NCBI GenBank assembly: GCA_029202445.1
Contig: CP119321.1
Location: forward strand, 1,984,001-2,048,000
Direction of reading: 5' to 3'
DNA: 64,000 nt
Source of the DNA: Candidatus Microbacterium phytovorans
GTDB lineage: Bacteria > Actinomycetota > Actinomycetes > Actinomycetales > Microbacteriaceae
In this document: piece after piece, positions 1-7,802 of the stretch
How positions within the stretch are numbered: the stretch's first letter is position 1
Layout of the letters: each line of letters begins with the position of its first letter
Position numbers and translations under genes: made by a program
The notes under the pieces: generated by a model
Database searches by the model: none
Told to the model about the DNA's origin: nothing
Seen by the model: the letters and a program-made list of their open reading frames with translations, nothing else

Positions 1-1
1 C

Positions 2-784
2 GACCTCGACGACGGGATGGCGGAGTTGATCGCGATCCTCCCCGCGGCGATCGCCCACGGCATCCGCGACCGCCTCGACCAGTACGCGAGACGCGTCGTC
101 GATGCGCGAGACACCACCGACTCACGCACCACCGACTCACGCGCCGCCGACACGCGTCGGGTCAGCGAGGTCCGTGCTGACGTGTTCGCCGACCTCCTCC
201 TCACCGGACACGCCACACCCGACGTCTCGAACGACGCCATCCCCGCCGGGGAGGCGATCATCGCCCGCGTGCAGGTCACCGTCCCGGTGCTCACCGCGGT
301 CGGGGCGGACGACACCCCCGCCGAACTCATCGGGAAAGGACCCATCGACACCGCCACCGCCCTCCGCCTCGCCGGAACCGCCACAGGGTGGGACCGGGTC
401 CTCACCCACCCCGCCACCGGCACCGTCCTCGCCGTCGACCGGTACCGGCCCAACGACCACCTCAAACGCACCCTCCGCGTCAGGGACGAACACTGCCGGT
501 TCCCCGGCTGCCGCATGCCCACCGGCCGGTCCGACATCGACCACACCATCGCCCGCGAACACGACGGGCCCACCGAACTCACCAACCTCGCCCACCTGTG
601 CCGCAGACACCACATGTTGAAACACCACTCCGCCTGGCGAGTCAGGCAGACACCCGACGGCATCCTCCACTGGACCAGCCCCACCGGACGCCACTACCCC
701 GACCACCCCGCCCGCACCCTCACGTTCACCACGGAACAAGCGACGACCGGCACCGGGCCACCCACCGAGCCAACGCCGTTCTGA
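2..784 (+). CDS. DUF222/HNH endonuclease, C-terminal part (cut by window edge)
   Basis: The frame is open to the left edge, so the N-terminus lies outside the window; an internal ATG at 17 is unlikely to be the true start. The C-terminal third carries an HNH nuclease core: HCRFPGC, DIDHTIA and HLCRRHHMLKH give the Cys/His zinc ligands and the catalytic His. Upstream of it is the Ala/Arg/Thr-rich region typical of DUF222 proteins. Actinobacteria, Microbacteriaceae in particular, carry many such DUF222-HNH paralogs, often called 13E12 repeat proteins. Their substrate and biological role are unknown. It is convergent with the sulfurtransferase at 927. Confidence 0.88.
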   Translation, partial: DLDDGMAELIAILPAAIAHGIRDRLDQYARRVVDARDTTDSRTTDSRAADTRRVSEVRADVFADLLLTGHATPDVSNDAIPAGEAIIARVQVTVPVLTAVGADDTPAELIGKGPIDTATALRLAGTATGWDRVLTHPATGTVLAVDRYRPNDHLKRTLRVRDEHCRFPGCRMPTGRSDIDHTIAREHDGPTELTNLAHLCRRHHMLKHHSAWRVRQTPDGILHWTSPTGRHYPDHPARTLTFTTEQATTGTGPPTEPTPF

Positions 785-926
785 CCTCTTTGACGGAGTC
801 GCCCCTCCGCCGAAGGGACTCACTCCCGCCGGCGAGTCCACCTTCCCGCCGATCGCGCACACCGCACCACCCGCCGCACCCACCGCACCACCCGCCGGCA
901 TTCCCCACCGCACAGCGGTCACGCGC
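785..926. other. Convergent intergenic spacer with CA/CCG-rich short repeats
   Basis: This lies between two convergent genes. It contains several imperfect copies of a cgcaccacccgc-like unit around 858-900. I see no strong terminator hairpin and no reading frame worth calling. Confidence 0.4.
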
Positions 927-1784
927 TCACACCGCGGAGATGACCTCGGCAGGGGTCGCGCCGCGGGCGATCGGCCGACCGGGCGACCGGGTCCACTGGC
1001 TCCACGCGCCCGGGTAGACGCGCGCGTCGATACCGGCGACCGCAAGGGCGAGCGCCGAATGCGCCGAAGCGATCCCGTTGTTGCAGTACAGCACGACGCT
1101 CACGCCCGGACGGATGCCGTGTCCGGCGAGCGCGGCACGCAGCCGCTCCGGGGCGTGCAGCCGCCCATCGGGTGCGATGTGCGACACCGTCGGAACGTTG
1201 ACGGCGCCGGGGATGTGCCCCGCGCCGGGGTCGAGACCTGCGACCTGACCGCGATAGTGCTGCGGCGCACGGACGTCCAGGAGGACACCCTCGCGCGGAG
1301 CCACCGCGGCATCCTGGATCGTCGCGACCGCGAGCGTCGAGGCGGGGAGTCGCACGCTCCCCGGGGGCGGGGCATGGTCGCCGCGCACAAGGTCGTAGCC
1401 GGCGGCGAGCCACGTCCGGAAGCCCCCGTCCAACACGCGGATGTCGACGCCGTACCCGCGCAGGAGCCACCACGCTCGAGCCGCGGCAACACCGTCGTTG
1501 TCGTCGTAGGCGACCACCCGCTCGCCCGGCTGCAGCCCCCAGCGCCGCGCCGACGACTCCAGTTCGGCGCGTTCCGGAAGCGGGTACCTGCCCTCCTCCG
1601 GCCGGCCCGGACGAGCCAGTTCCCGCTCCAGGTCGACGTACACCGCCCCGGGAAGGTGCCCCTCCAGGTACGCGGGCCGCCCCTCGGGCTCGTTGAGGCG
1701 CCAGCGCACGTCGAGGAGACGCGGCGGGGCGGCGCTCTCCAGTTCGGCGTGCAGCCGTGCGGCGGCGACGAGCGGGGACGACAT
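927..1784 (-). CDS. Two-domain rhodanese sulfurtransferase
   Basis: 285 residues from the ATG at 1784, the usual length for thiosulfate/3-mercaptopyruvate sulfurtransferases. These enzymes move sulfane sulfur to cyanide or other thiophiles in the cytoplasm. An inactive N-terminal rhodanese domain (LLDVRW, GHLPGAVYVDLE) is followed by a catalytic domain (LLDVRAPQHYRG, GHIPGAVNVP). The active-site loop CNNGIAS has its Cys near residue 234. The loop is short, as in TSTs, and lacks the CRxGxR form, so donor preference cannot be set from sequence. The start is moderately sure, because the frame is open 30 codons further upstream and the Shine-Dalgarno is weak. Confidence 0.9.
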   Translation of the reverse strand: MSSPLVAAARLHAELESAAPPRLLDVRWRLNEPEGRPAYLEGHLPGAVYVDLERELARPGRPEEGRYPLPERAELESSARRWGLQPGERVVAYDDNDGVAAARAWWLLRGYGVDIRVLDGGFRTWLAAGYDLVRGDHAPPPGSVRLPASTLAVATIQDAAVAPREGVLLDVRAPQHYRGQVAGLDPGAGHIPGAVNVPTVSHIAPDGRLHAPERLRAALAGHGIRPGVSVVLYCNNGIASAHSALALAVAGIDARVYPGAWSQWTRSPGRPIARGATPAEVISAV

Positions 1785-1923
1785 GACCTCATGGTCGCCG
1801 AGGCGCCACGGCCTCCGCCCCGTGTGACGCAACAAGAGGTCACGCGGCCGGGCTCCGCCGTCACATTCGTTCACACGGGGTCACACGGCAACACACGCGA
1901 CCCTCGACCCCTCCGCGCGGGGT

Positions 1924-1935
1924 TACCGTCGAAGG
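1924..1935 (+). promoter_or_regulatory. Possible leaderless -10 box for flavin reductase
   Basis: TACCGT at 1924-1929 sits 6 nt upstream of the GTG start at 1936. This is the spacing of actinobacterial leaderless mRNAs (TANNNT 6-8 nt before the first codon). There is no Shine-Dalgarno sequence before the GTG, which fits. Confidence 0.4.
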
Positions 1936-2502
1936 GTGACCTCCTCGCCCGCCGCACGCTTCGACGCCCCCGACCACCGCTTCGCGTCGTCGCTGTCCGC
2001 CGACGAGTTCAAAGCGCTCTTCCGGGGACACCCCGGCGGCGTCGCCGTCATCACCGCCGACGCGGGCGACGGCCCCGTCGCCCTCACGGCGACCTCCGTC
2101 TCGTCGGTCAGCGCCGACCCGCCGCTGCTGATCTTCTCCATCTCGACGCTCTCGTCGGCATCCGACGTGCTCTCCCGCGCAGAGACGATCGTCGTCCACC
2201 TCCTCGACGCGCACGACCTCGACGTCGCACGCCTGGGAGCCACGAGCGGGGTGGACCGCTTCGCCGACAGCGACCGGTGGTCACGGCTCGTCACCGGCGA
2301 ACCCGTCTACCACGACGTCCGAGCATGGGTGCGCTGCGCTGTCATCGGCCGCATGGATGCCGGATCCTCCACCGTCATCGCCGCCCACGCGCTCCAGTCG
2401 CAGGTCGCGCGCGACGTCACGCCCGGCGAGCCCGGCGACGCCCTGGTGTACCACAACCGCACGTGGCACCGCCTCGGCGAGCACTCCCGCATCGAGTCCT
2501 GA
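1936..2502 (+). CDS. Flavin reductase-like FMN-binding protein
   Basis: 188 residues, the usual size for the flavin_reduct (HpaC/DIM6-NTAB) family. These reduce free FMN/FAD with NAD(P)H for a partner monooxygenase, or bind FMN tightly. Family features are FRGHPGGVAVITA near the start, the FMN-loop region TATSVSSVSADPPLLIFSI, and the C-terminal DALVYHNRTWHRL. No monooxygenase lies next to it, so the partner is unknown. It is divergent from the rhodanese gene. The GTG start lacks a ribosome-binding site and looks leaderless. Confidence 0.88.
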   Translation: MTSSPAARFDAPDHRFASSLSADEFKALFRGHPGGVAVITADAGDGPVALTATSVSSVSADPPLLIFSISTLSSASDVLSRAETIVVHLLDAHDLDVARLGATSGVDRFADSDRWSRLVTGEPVYHDVRAWVRCAVIGRMDAGSSTVIAAHALQSQVARDVTPGEPGDALVYHNRTWHRLGEHSRIES

Positions 2503-2600
2503 CCCGGCGAATCGCGGTCCGGCGAATCGCGGTCCGGCCAGTCCTCACCCGGCCAGTCCTCACCCGGCCAGTCCTGACCCGGCCAGTCCTGACCTCGGCT
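2494..2600. repeat. Short tandem repeats after flavin reductase
   Basis: Directly after the flavin reductase stop are about seven tandem units of roughly 15 bp. Two end in cggcgaatcgcggtc and about five in cccggccagtcctgac. Units differ by one or two bases. The array fills most of the gap before the alarmone synthetase promoter and does not fold into an obvious terminator. Confidence 0.8.
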
Positions 2601-2682
2601 CACGCCCCATACCCCGGGCAGCCGCGAACCGGATCCACCGCTGGCACCGCCCCCACTCACAGCGACTCCTGAAACTGCCCCG

Positions 2683-2695
2683 ATACGGTCAGACC
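2683..2695 (+). promoter_or_regulatory. Possible leaderless -10 box for alarmone synthetase
   Basis: TACGGT at 2683-2688 lies 7 nt upstream of the ATG at 2696, with no Shine-Dalgarno between them. This supports 2696 as the start despite a longer open frame upstream that runs through the tandem repeats. Confidence 0.45.
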
Positions 2696-3397
2696 ATGGA
2701 AGCGACGCCGCAGCCCCTCTCCGTCCTCACCGAGGAGGGCGTCGCGACCTTCTCACCCGACGAGCTCCGCGCGATGCGCGACGAGTTCCAGCGGTTCCTC
2801 CTGGGCTATCAGTTCGGTCTCCGTGAGGTCGAGACCAAGATCGGCATCCTTCGCGACGAGTTCCAGCTCACGCACGACTACAACCCGATCGAGCACGTGT
2901 CGAGCCGCGTCAAGTCGGCCGACAGCCTGATCGAGAAGGTCGTGCGCAAGGGAATCGAACCGACGTTCCCGTCGATCAGCGCGGGCATCACCGATATCGC
3001 CGGCGTGCGGGTCACGACCAGCTTCGCGAAAGACGCCTACCGACTCTTCGACCTGCTCACCGCTCAGGACGACATCACGCTGCGCGAAGTGAAGGACTAC
3101 ATCGCGCAGCCGAAGGACAACGGCTACCAGAGCCTCCACGCGATCGTCGAGGTGCCCGTGTTCCTGTCGAGTGGACGCATCGACGTCGTCGTGGAAGTGC
3201 AGTTCCGCACCATCGCGATGGACTTCTGGGCGAGCCTCGAGCACAAGATCTACTACAAGTACGCCGGTGCCGTCCCCGACGGGCTGCTCGCCGAACTCAA
3301 GGATGCCGCGCAGACCGCCGCCGAACTCGACGCGCGGATGGAGCGGCTCCACGGCGAACTCCACGGCCCCCGGCCGGGCCGCATCGTCGCGGCCTGA
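2696..3397 (+). CDS. Small alarmone synthetase (RelA/SpoT nucleotidyltransferase domain)
   Basis: 233 residues. Single-domain (p)ppGpp synthetases transfer pyrophosphate from ATP to GDP/GTP. The synthetase motifs are in order: ITDIAGVRV (98-106), KDNGYQSLHAIVEVPV (140-155) with the substrate-stacking Tyr, and VEVQFRTIAMDFWASLEHK (167-185) with the metal-binding Glu. There is no HD hydrolase, TGS or ACT domain, so this is a stand-alone synthetase of the RelQ/RelP type rather than the long Rel. The upstream extension in the same frame is low-complexity repeat and was rejected as coding. Confidence 0.93.
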   Translation: MEATPQPLSVLTEEGVATFSPDELRAMRDEFQRFLLGYQFGLREVETKIGILRDEFQLTHDYNPIEHVSSRVKSADSLIEKVVRKGIEPTFPSISAGITDIAGVRVTTSFAKDAYRLFDLLTAQDDITLREVKDYIAQPKDNGYQSLHAIVEVPVFLSSGRIDVVVEVQFRTIAMDFWASLEHKIYYKYAGAVPDGLLAELKDAAQTAAELDARMERLHGELHGPRPGRIVAA

Positions 3398-3399
3398 CG

Positions 3400-3475
3400 C
3401 GATCGCGCCTAAGACACCGCGCCTGACGACATCGCCGCCTGACGACATCGCGCCTGACGACAGCGCCGGACCGAC
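3400..3475. repeat. Short tandem repeats after alarmone synthetase
   Basis: Four to five imperfect copies of a cgcctgacgacatcg unit lie between the alarmone synthetase stop and the convergent SDR gene. They resemble in scale the array at 2494-2600 but have a different sequence. Confidence 0.7.
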
Positions 3476-3481
3476 TCCCCG

Positions 3482-4354
3482 CTACAGCCCCTTCCCGCCC
3501 GTGACCGGAAGCACCGCACCGGAGACGAAGCTCGCGTCATCCGAGGCGAGGTAGACGTACGCACCGGCGAGTTCGGCCGGCTGCCCCGCACGACCCAGCG
3601 GAGTGTCCTCGCCGAACGTCGCGAGGCGCTCGGCATCCCACCCCGTCGCAGGGATCAGCGGCGTCCAGATCGGGCCCGGAGCGACGGCGTTGACACGGAT
3701 GCCAGACTCCCCCAGCTCCTCGGCGGCGGCCTTCACGAACGCGACCTGCGCCGCCTTCGTCATGGCGTAGTCGATGAGGCCCGCCGACGGGTTCGACGCC
3801 TGGATAGACGACGTGACGATGATCGATGCGCCGGGCTTCAGGAGCGGCACCGCCGCACGCGCCGAGTACAGCATCGCGTACAGGTTCGTCTGGAACACGC
3901 GGTCGAACTCCGCCGTCTCGAGGGTGCCGATGCCGTCGCGGTCCTTCTGATACGCCGCGTTGAGAACGACGATGTCGAGTCCGCCGAACGCCTCCGCCGT
4001 GTCGGTGACGATCGAGGTGGAGAACTGCTCGTCGCGCACGTCGCCGGCGAACGCGAGCCCGCGCCGACCCGCCTGCTCGATCAGGGCGAGGGTCGCATCG
4101 GCATCCTCCTGCTCCTCCGGCAGGTGCGCGATCGCGACGTCGGCACCCTCGCGGGCGAACGCGATCGCCACCGCGCGCCCGATGCCCGAGTCGCCGCCCG
4201 TGATGAGTGCACGTCGACCGTCGAGGCGTCCGCTGCCGCGGTAGGTGTGCTCGCCGTGGTCGGGCGTCGGCCTGGTCTCCGACGTGAGTCCGGGCTGGTC
4301 CTGCTCCTGGTCGGGGAAGCCGCCCTCGTGGTGTGCGTGCCGGGGATCGCTCAT
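3482..4354 (-). CDS. SDR family oxidoreductase with charged N-terminal extension
   Basis: 290 residues from the ATG at 4354, preceded by AAAGGA. The Rossmann motif TGGDSGIG is at 53-60, NAA near 132, and the catalytic Ser182/183-Tyr196-x3-Lys200 set is in TSSIQ and DYAMTK. The 40-residue His/Asp/Gln-rich leader (HHEGGFPDQEQDQPG) matches the general-stress SDR subgroup (YghA/YdaD-like), which are NAD(P)H-dependent aldehyde or alcohol reductases. Substrate unknown. It is convergent with the alarmone synthetase and transcribed away from the transporter remnant. Confidence 0.9.
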   Translation of the reverse strand: MSDPRHAHHEGGFPDQEQDQPGLTSETRPTPDHGEHTYRGSGRLDGRRALITGGDSGIGRAVAIAFAREGADVAIAHLPEEQEDADATLALIEQAGRRGLAFAGDVRDEQFSTSIVTDTAEAFGGLDIVVLNAAYQKDRDGIGTLETAEFDRVFQTNLYAMLYSARAAVPLLKPGASIIVTSSIQASNPSAGLIDYAMTKAAQVAFVKAAAEELGESGIRVNAVAPGPIWTPLIPATGWDAERLATFGEDTPLGRAGQPAELAGAYVYLASDDASFVSGAVLPVTGGKGL

Positions 4355-4369
4355 GATCGGATTCCTTTC

Positions 4370-4415
4370 GTCGGGATGCCGCATTCGTCGCGGATGCCGC
4401 TTTCGTCGGGATGCC
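4370..4415. repeat. Three-copy short repeat upstream of SDR gene
   Basis: Three units resembling ttcgtcgggatgccgc occur in tandem just upstream of the SDR start, within the 5' leader or promoter region. No known operator is recognised. Confidence 0.5.
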
Positions 4416-4519
4416 ACGCTAAGCCGCGACCCGCAGCGGACCGCACGGGGTTGCCGCCGGTCGACGGATGACGTATCGTCGCGCGCCCGTCACCCGGCGT
4501 CCGAACCCGTCGCGAGGCC

Positions 4520-5511
4520 TCAGCGCGTCTGCCTCGCGAGAGGACCCACCGTCTCTTCAGGGAGTTCGGCCACGGGCACGACCACGACGTCCTGCACCTT
4601 CCAGTCCAGGTCGGCGACGAGACGCCGCGCGTCCTCCACGCGATCCAGGCGCACGCGGCCTCGACGCGGGACGACGAACGCCTCGACATGGAACACCTGC
4701 CCCATGTCGCGCATGCGCACCGACGCGGACGCGACCCAGGGAAGACGCTCCAGCGCCTGCGTGATCTCCTCCGCGAGAGGATGCGGCGCCTTGTCGTCGT
4801 GCGTGCGGCGCGTTGGTCCATGAGGTCCAGCACGGCGCTCCGCGCGTTGCGCCACCCGTCCCACACGATCCCGGCCGAGATGAAGAGGGCCGCGGCGCCG
4901 TCGAGCCACCACCAGCCGACACCGATCCCCAGCACGCCGACGATCGACGCGACCGTCGTCGTCCAGTCGGCCTTCGCCATGTCGGCATCCGCGAACAGCA
5001 CCTTGTTGTGCAGCGCGGGGGCCAGCTTGGCCTTCGCGTGTCCGTAGAAGAACGGTCCGATGACGATCACGCTCATGACGGCGACCATGAGCCAGCCGAG
5101 CCAGATCGTGTGACCGAACAGGCGGACGGTTCCGATCGCCGGATGCTCGGCTCGCAACAAGCCGATGAGCGACTCCACCGCGAGATTGCCTCCGATGGCC
5201 AGCAGCGCGACGCCGGCGACGAGGTGGCCGACGCCCATGGCCCGGTGCAGACCGTACGGGTACCGGTGCGACGGCCGACGACGGATGAGGAGCAGCGCGA
5301 TGAGGAACGAGAACTGCGGAATGAGCGACAGCATGTCCTCGATCCACGCCGTCTTCATCGCCTGCGATCCGCCGACGACGAGGGCGATGAGGACGATCGT
5401 GACCGTCGTGTAGCCGATCGTGAACCACTCCCATCGCACGGCGGAGTCGATCGCGGCCCGCTGCTCGGGCGGCAGATCGGTGCGACCCATCGATGTCAGC
5501 CGTGGCCTCAC
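4520..5511 (-). pseudogene. Cation diffusion facilitator transporter, frameshifted
   Basis: Reading from the GTG at 5511, the protein is a cation efflux (CDF) transporter: WFTIGYTTVTIVLIALVVGGSQAMKTAW, further membrane spans, and the metal-site region ADADMAKADW. The frame is good to LDLMDQRA (near 4810) and then turns to Arg-rich nonsense. The expected cytoplasmic domain (HPLAEEITQALERLPWVASASVRMRDMG) continues at once in another frame and ends at 4520. A single-base deletion or 2-base insertion near 4796-4815 explains this. It could be a genuine pseudogene or a sequencing error. The GTG overlaps the stop of the upstream lipoprotein gene, indicating translational coupling. Confidence 0.85.
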
Positions 5512-5996
5512 GAGCCATCCCCCACCCGCTCGTCAAGGTACGACTCGAGCGTCGACTGCAGCTCGTTCTCCCCCAGCGGGAGCAGCACGACGATGCTCTT
5601 GCCCTCCGCGCCGGGGATGCCGGGATACCCCCGCGTCATCGAGACGCGGTCAGTCCACGGCGTGGCGTCCGTGATCGCCCCGACGGTGAGGTCCAGATCG
5701 CCCGCCTCCAACGCGTCGACGAGCTGCTCCTCGCCGCCGACCGTCCATACGATCTGGGCATCACGCTCGCGCGCGAACCCCTCGACGAGGTCGGCAAGGG
5801 ACCCCGATACTTCGCCGCCTGCCACCCGGACGAGTCCGTCACCCGGCGAGACTCCGACGCGCAACGTCCCGTGCGTCACACGGTCGAGGGTGCCGTCAGG
5901 GTCGGTCGGGATGTGCACGGCACAACCGGTCGTCGCCGACAGGATCACGCCCGACGCCAGCAAGATCCTCAGCACCGAGTCCCGTCGTCTTCGCAT
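5508..5996 (-). CDS. Short lipoprotein resembling a family 3 solute-binding protein
   Basis: 162 residues. It has a lipoprotein signal with lipobox SATTGC (Cys25). The mature part has the start of an amino-acid-type periplasmic binding fold (GTLRVGVSPGDGLVRV, then GDLDLTVGAITDATPWTDRVSMTRGY). Full family 3 binding proteins are about 250-280 residues, so this is a truncated or single-lobe version. It overlaps the frameshifted CDF transporter by 4 bp, so the pair form an operon. A role in binding a ligand for, or sensing on behalf of, the transporter is only inference. Confidence 0.7.
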   Translation of the reverse strand: MRRRRDSVLRILLASGVILSATTGCAVHIPTDPDGTLDRVTHGTLRVGVSPGDGLVRVAGGEVSGSLADLVEGFARERDAQIVWTVGGEEQLVDALEAGDLDLTVGAITDATPWTDRVSMTRGYPGIPGAEGKSIVVLLPLGENELQSTLESYLDERVGDGS

Positions 5997-6101
5997 GGTC
6001 TCTCCTCGCCCACCGGCATCCGCAAACGAGTTGTCGGTGACGTTCCGTCACGCTACGAGACACGAAAGCGCGTCACGAGGGCCTTGACACCGCGTTCGGC
6101 G

Positions 6102-6115
6102 TAGAGTGTGCGACC
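6102..6115 (+). promoter_or_regulatory. Possible leaderless -10 box
   Basis: TAGAGT at 6102-6107 lies 8 nt before the GTG start at 6116. A TTGACA at 6084-6089 is only 12 nt upstream of it, shorter than a normal spacer, so the -10 may act with a poor -35 or the TTGACA may belong to something else. Confidence 0.35.
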
Positions 6116-6475
6116 GTGGGCACCATCTACTACGGCGGATCGGCGACACCGATCCACATCGACGACCGCGCGCTCGCGCACCTGAAGGTCGTGGTCGCGA
6201 CCAAGCTACGGCGCGGCGAGAGCTTCACCCTTTCGTGGAGGCATCCGGAGGACGAGGAGCGAGGGCGTAGCACCATCTGGCTGCATCCGTCGATCCCACT
6301 GAGATTCGTGTTCGACGAGCCCGAGAGCCCCGAGCTCAGCCGGGAATGGCTCGAAGAGCTCGCGCAGACCGCCAACTCGTCGGGCGGGATGACGCTCGTC
6401 GCCGAGCACATCGAGCACGGGGAGAACGAGCCCGAGGACACCTCGCCGCAAACCGTCGAAGTCTCGCGCGACTGA
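6116..6475 (+). CDS. Small conserved protein (Microbacteriaceae MG-IYYG family), copy 1
   Basis: 119 residues. The N-terminal pattern (MGTIYYGG, IDDRALAHLKVVVATKLRRGESF), the central STIWLHPSIPLRF and the C-terminal Trp-Leu-Glu-x-Leu...ANSSGGM segment match a small family I recall as common in Microbacteriaceae (DUF7882-type). No catalytic motif is visible and the function is unknown. A paralog lies 92 bp downstream on the opposite strand. The GTG start gives the MG N-terminus shared with that paralog. Confidence 0.75.
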   Translation: MGTIYYGGSATPIHIDDRALAHLKVVVATKLRRGESFTLSWRHPEDEERGRSTIWLHPSIPLRFVFDEPESPELSREWLEELAQTANSSGGMTLVAEHIEHGENEPEDTSPQTVEVSRD

Positions 6476-6477
6476 CG

Positions 6478-6566
6478 GGGGTCGGCGAGACCCTCTGGGT
6501 CTCGGGCTCTGGGTCTCGGACTCGGGGTCTCGGACTCGGGCTCTCGGACTCTGGGTACCGGACTCG
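6478..6566. repeat. ctcgg(g/a)ctc tandem repeats between paralogs
   Basis: About eight imperfect copies of a 10-12 bp unit, gggtctcggactc, fill the whole space between the two convergent paralogous genes. No loop-separated inverted repeat is obvious. Confidence 0.75.
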
Positions 6567-6893
6567 CTAGTCGACGGTCGGCTCGGAGGCGCTGGACTCC
6601 GGCGGCTCCGGCACGATGTGGAGGCCGCCCGTCGAGTTCGCCGTATAGGTGAGCGCCTCGAGCCAGGCACGGTTGAGGCTCGGCTGACGGCTTCCGAAGT
6701 ACTTGTAGACAAGGGATGCCGAGGGGTGCAGCCACACCGACGTACGGCCGTCGCCGAGGCTCGGGTCTTCACGCCAGGTGAAGTGGAACGCCTCGCCGCG
6801 CCGGAGCTTCTGTCCGATGACGATCTGGACGTGAGCGAGGACGCGATCGTCGAAGTCGACGGTCACCGAGCCCTCGTAGATGAACTTCCCCAA
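6567..6893 (-). CDS. Small conserved protein (Microbacteriaceae MG-IYYG family), copy 2
   Basis: 108 residues from a TTG at 6893, chosen because GGAGGT lies 5 nt upstream and the resulting MGKFIYEG aligns with MGTIYYGG of the copy at 6116. Shared features are DDRVLAHVQIVIGQKLRRGEAF, TSVWLHPSASLVYKY and RAWLEALTYTANSTGGL. It is unmistakably paralogous to the 6116 gene and arranged convergently with it. Function unknown. Confidence 0.75.
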   Translation of the reverse strand: MGKFIYEGSVTVDFDDRVLAHVQIVIGQKLRRGEAFHFTWREDPSLGDGRTSVWLHPSASLVYKYFGSRQPSLNRAWLEALTYTANSTGGLHIVPEPPESSASEPTVD

Positions 6894-6954
6894 CAGTGAC
6901 CTCCGCCGTGCGCGCGCGATGATCGCGCTACAGCGACGGTAACCTACCTCGGGC

Positions 6955-7230
6955 TCAACGCAGAGTCGCCGCCCGGCGCTCGATCTCCGCGCACGCCATC
7001 TCCGCCCCCGGCATGAGGGGAGCCAGCACGGCATCCGCGTCGAGCACCGCGACGCCCACATGGGCGCTCAACAGCAGCGAGCAGTGCGACAACTCCCCGT
7101 CGTGCAGCGTGGGGAACTCGACGACATCCGTCTTCGACGTGCTGTGCAGCAACCGCGCGTAGTCGATCACGGCATCCGCGATCTCGTTCGTCGTCAGGAG
7201 CCGGTGGCCGTCGATCAGGATGTCTTTCAT
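6955..7230 (-). CDS. Hypothetical protein, 91 residues
   Basis: A small soluble protein (MKDILIDGHRLLTTNEIADAVIDYARLLHS, later HDGELSHCSLLLSAHVGVAVLDAD). There is no signal peptide or membrane segment. The codon pattern is normal for the window. It may share a transcript with the paralog at 6567-6893 (61-bp gap). Family not recognised. Confidence 0.6.
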   Translation of the reverse strand: MKDILIDGHRLLTTNEIADAVIDYARLLHSTSKTDVVEFPTLHDGELSHCSLLLSAHVGVAVLDADAVLAPLMPGAEMACAEIERRAATLR

Positions 7231-7313
7231 GTCAGGAACCTCAAGCGTGCGGTCGTTTGTGCGCGGTCGTCGGCGGGATGATTCGAGTCAACTCCCGCGG
7301 AACATCGGGCGCC

Positions 7314-7390
7314 ACCCCTTGACAGGCCACCAGCACGGGGGTACCGGCGATCCTCGGGATAGGACACCCGGCGCTCGGCTGTCAAGGGGT
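7314..7390. promoter_or_regulatory. Divergent TTGACA inverted repeat
   Basis: ACCCCTTGACAG at 7314-7325 is repeated as an exact reverse complement at 7379-7390. Each arm contains a consensus -35 hexamer. On the minus strand, TTGACA (7385-7380) is followed after 18 nt by TATCCC, a plausible promoter for the 6955-7230 gene. The plus-strand copy lacks a convincing -10. The 12-bp identity suggests either facing promoters or a regulator site over the -35 elements. Confidence 0.5.
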
Positions 7391-7424
7391 TGAGCCGAGG
7401 CCCCCTCACGCGGATCCTCGATGC

Positions 7425-7583
7425 ATGACCACTCTCGCTGTCATCCTGCTCGTCATCGGTATTGCGCTCCTGCTCGTCGGCGTCTTCGTCGAGGCCGCCA
7501 AGATCCTCCTGTGGATCGGCCTCGTCATCGTCATCGTCGCGGTGATCGCCTGGCTCATGCGCATCGTCCGGCGAAACGCCTGA
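7425..7583 (+). CDS. 52-residue membrane peptide
   Basis: ATG at 7425, stop at 7581-7583. The product has two closely spaced hydrophobic helices (TTLAVILLVIGIALLLVGVF and ILLWIGLVIVIVAVIAW) and a basic tail RIVRRNA. It resembles the very short two-helix membrane proteins common in actinobacteria (DUF6131-like in shape). It is probably a real gene, because the frame is wholly hydrophobic with good third-position G/C. Function unknown. No strong ribosome-binding site is seen. Confidence 0.6.
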   Translation: MTTLAVILLVIGIALLLVGVFVEAAKILLWIGLVIVIVAVIAWLMRIVRRNA

Positions 7584-7802
7584 CCCGCTCTAACGCCTGA
7601 CCCGGCGATCCGCGCACACGCTCGGGTCGCCGGATCGACGGCGGTGTTACCGCGCCGTTACGCCCGTCCGGACGATCTGTCAGAGCGGCCCGGATGCCGG
7701 GAGGGTTCGTCCGGTGGGGCCACGCGATCATTGCGCGCTCCGCACCAGACGTATTGAATGGCCGCACACACGCGCCACCGCGGCGCGGGGAGCGGAGCAC
7801 GC

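Noticed and set aside
4370..4415. Short repeats upstream of the SDR as a riboswitch
   Set aside because: Only three short direct repeats; no paired stems that match a known riboswitch.
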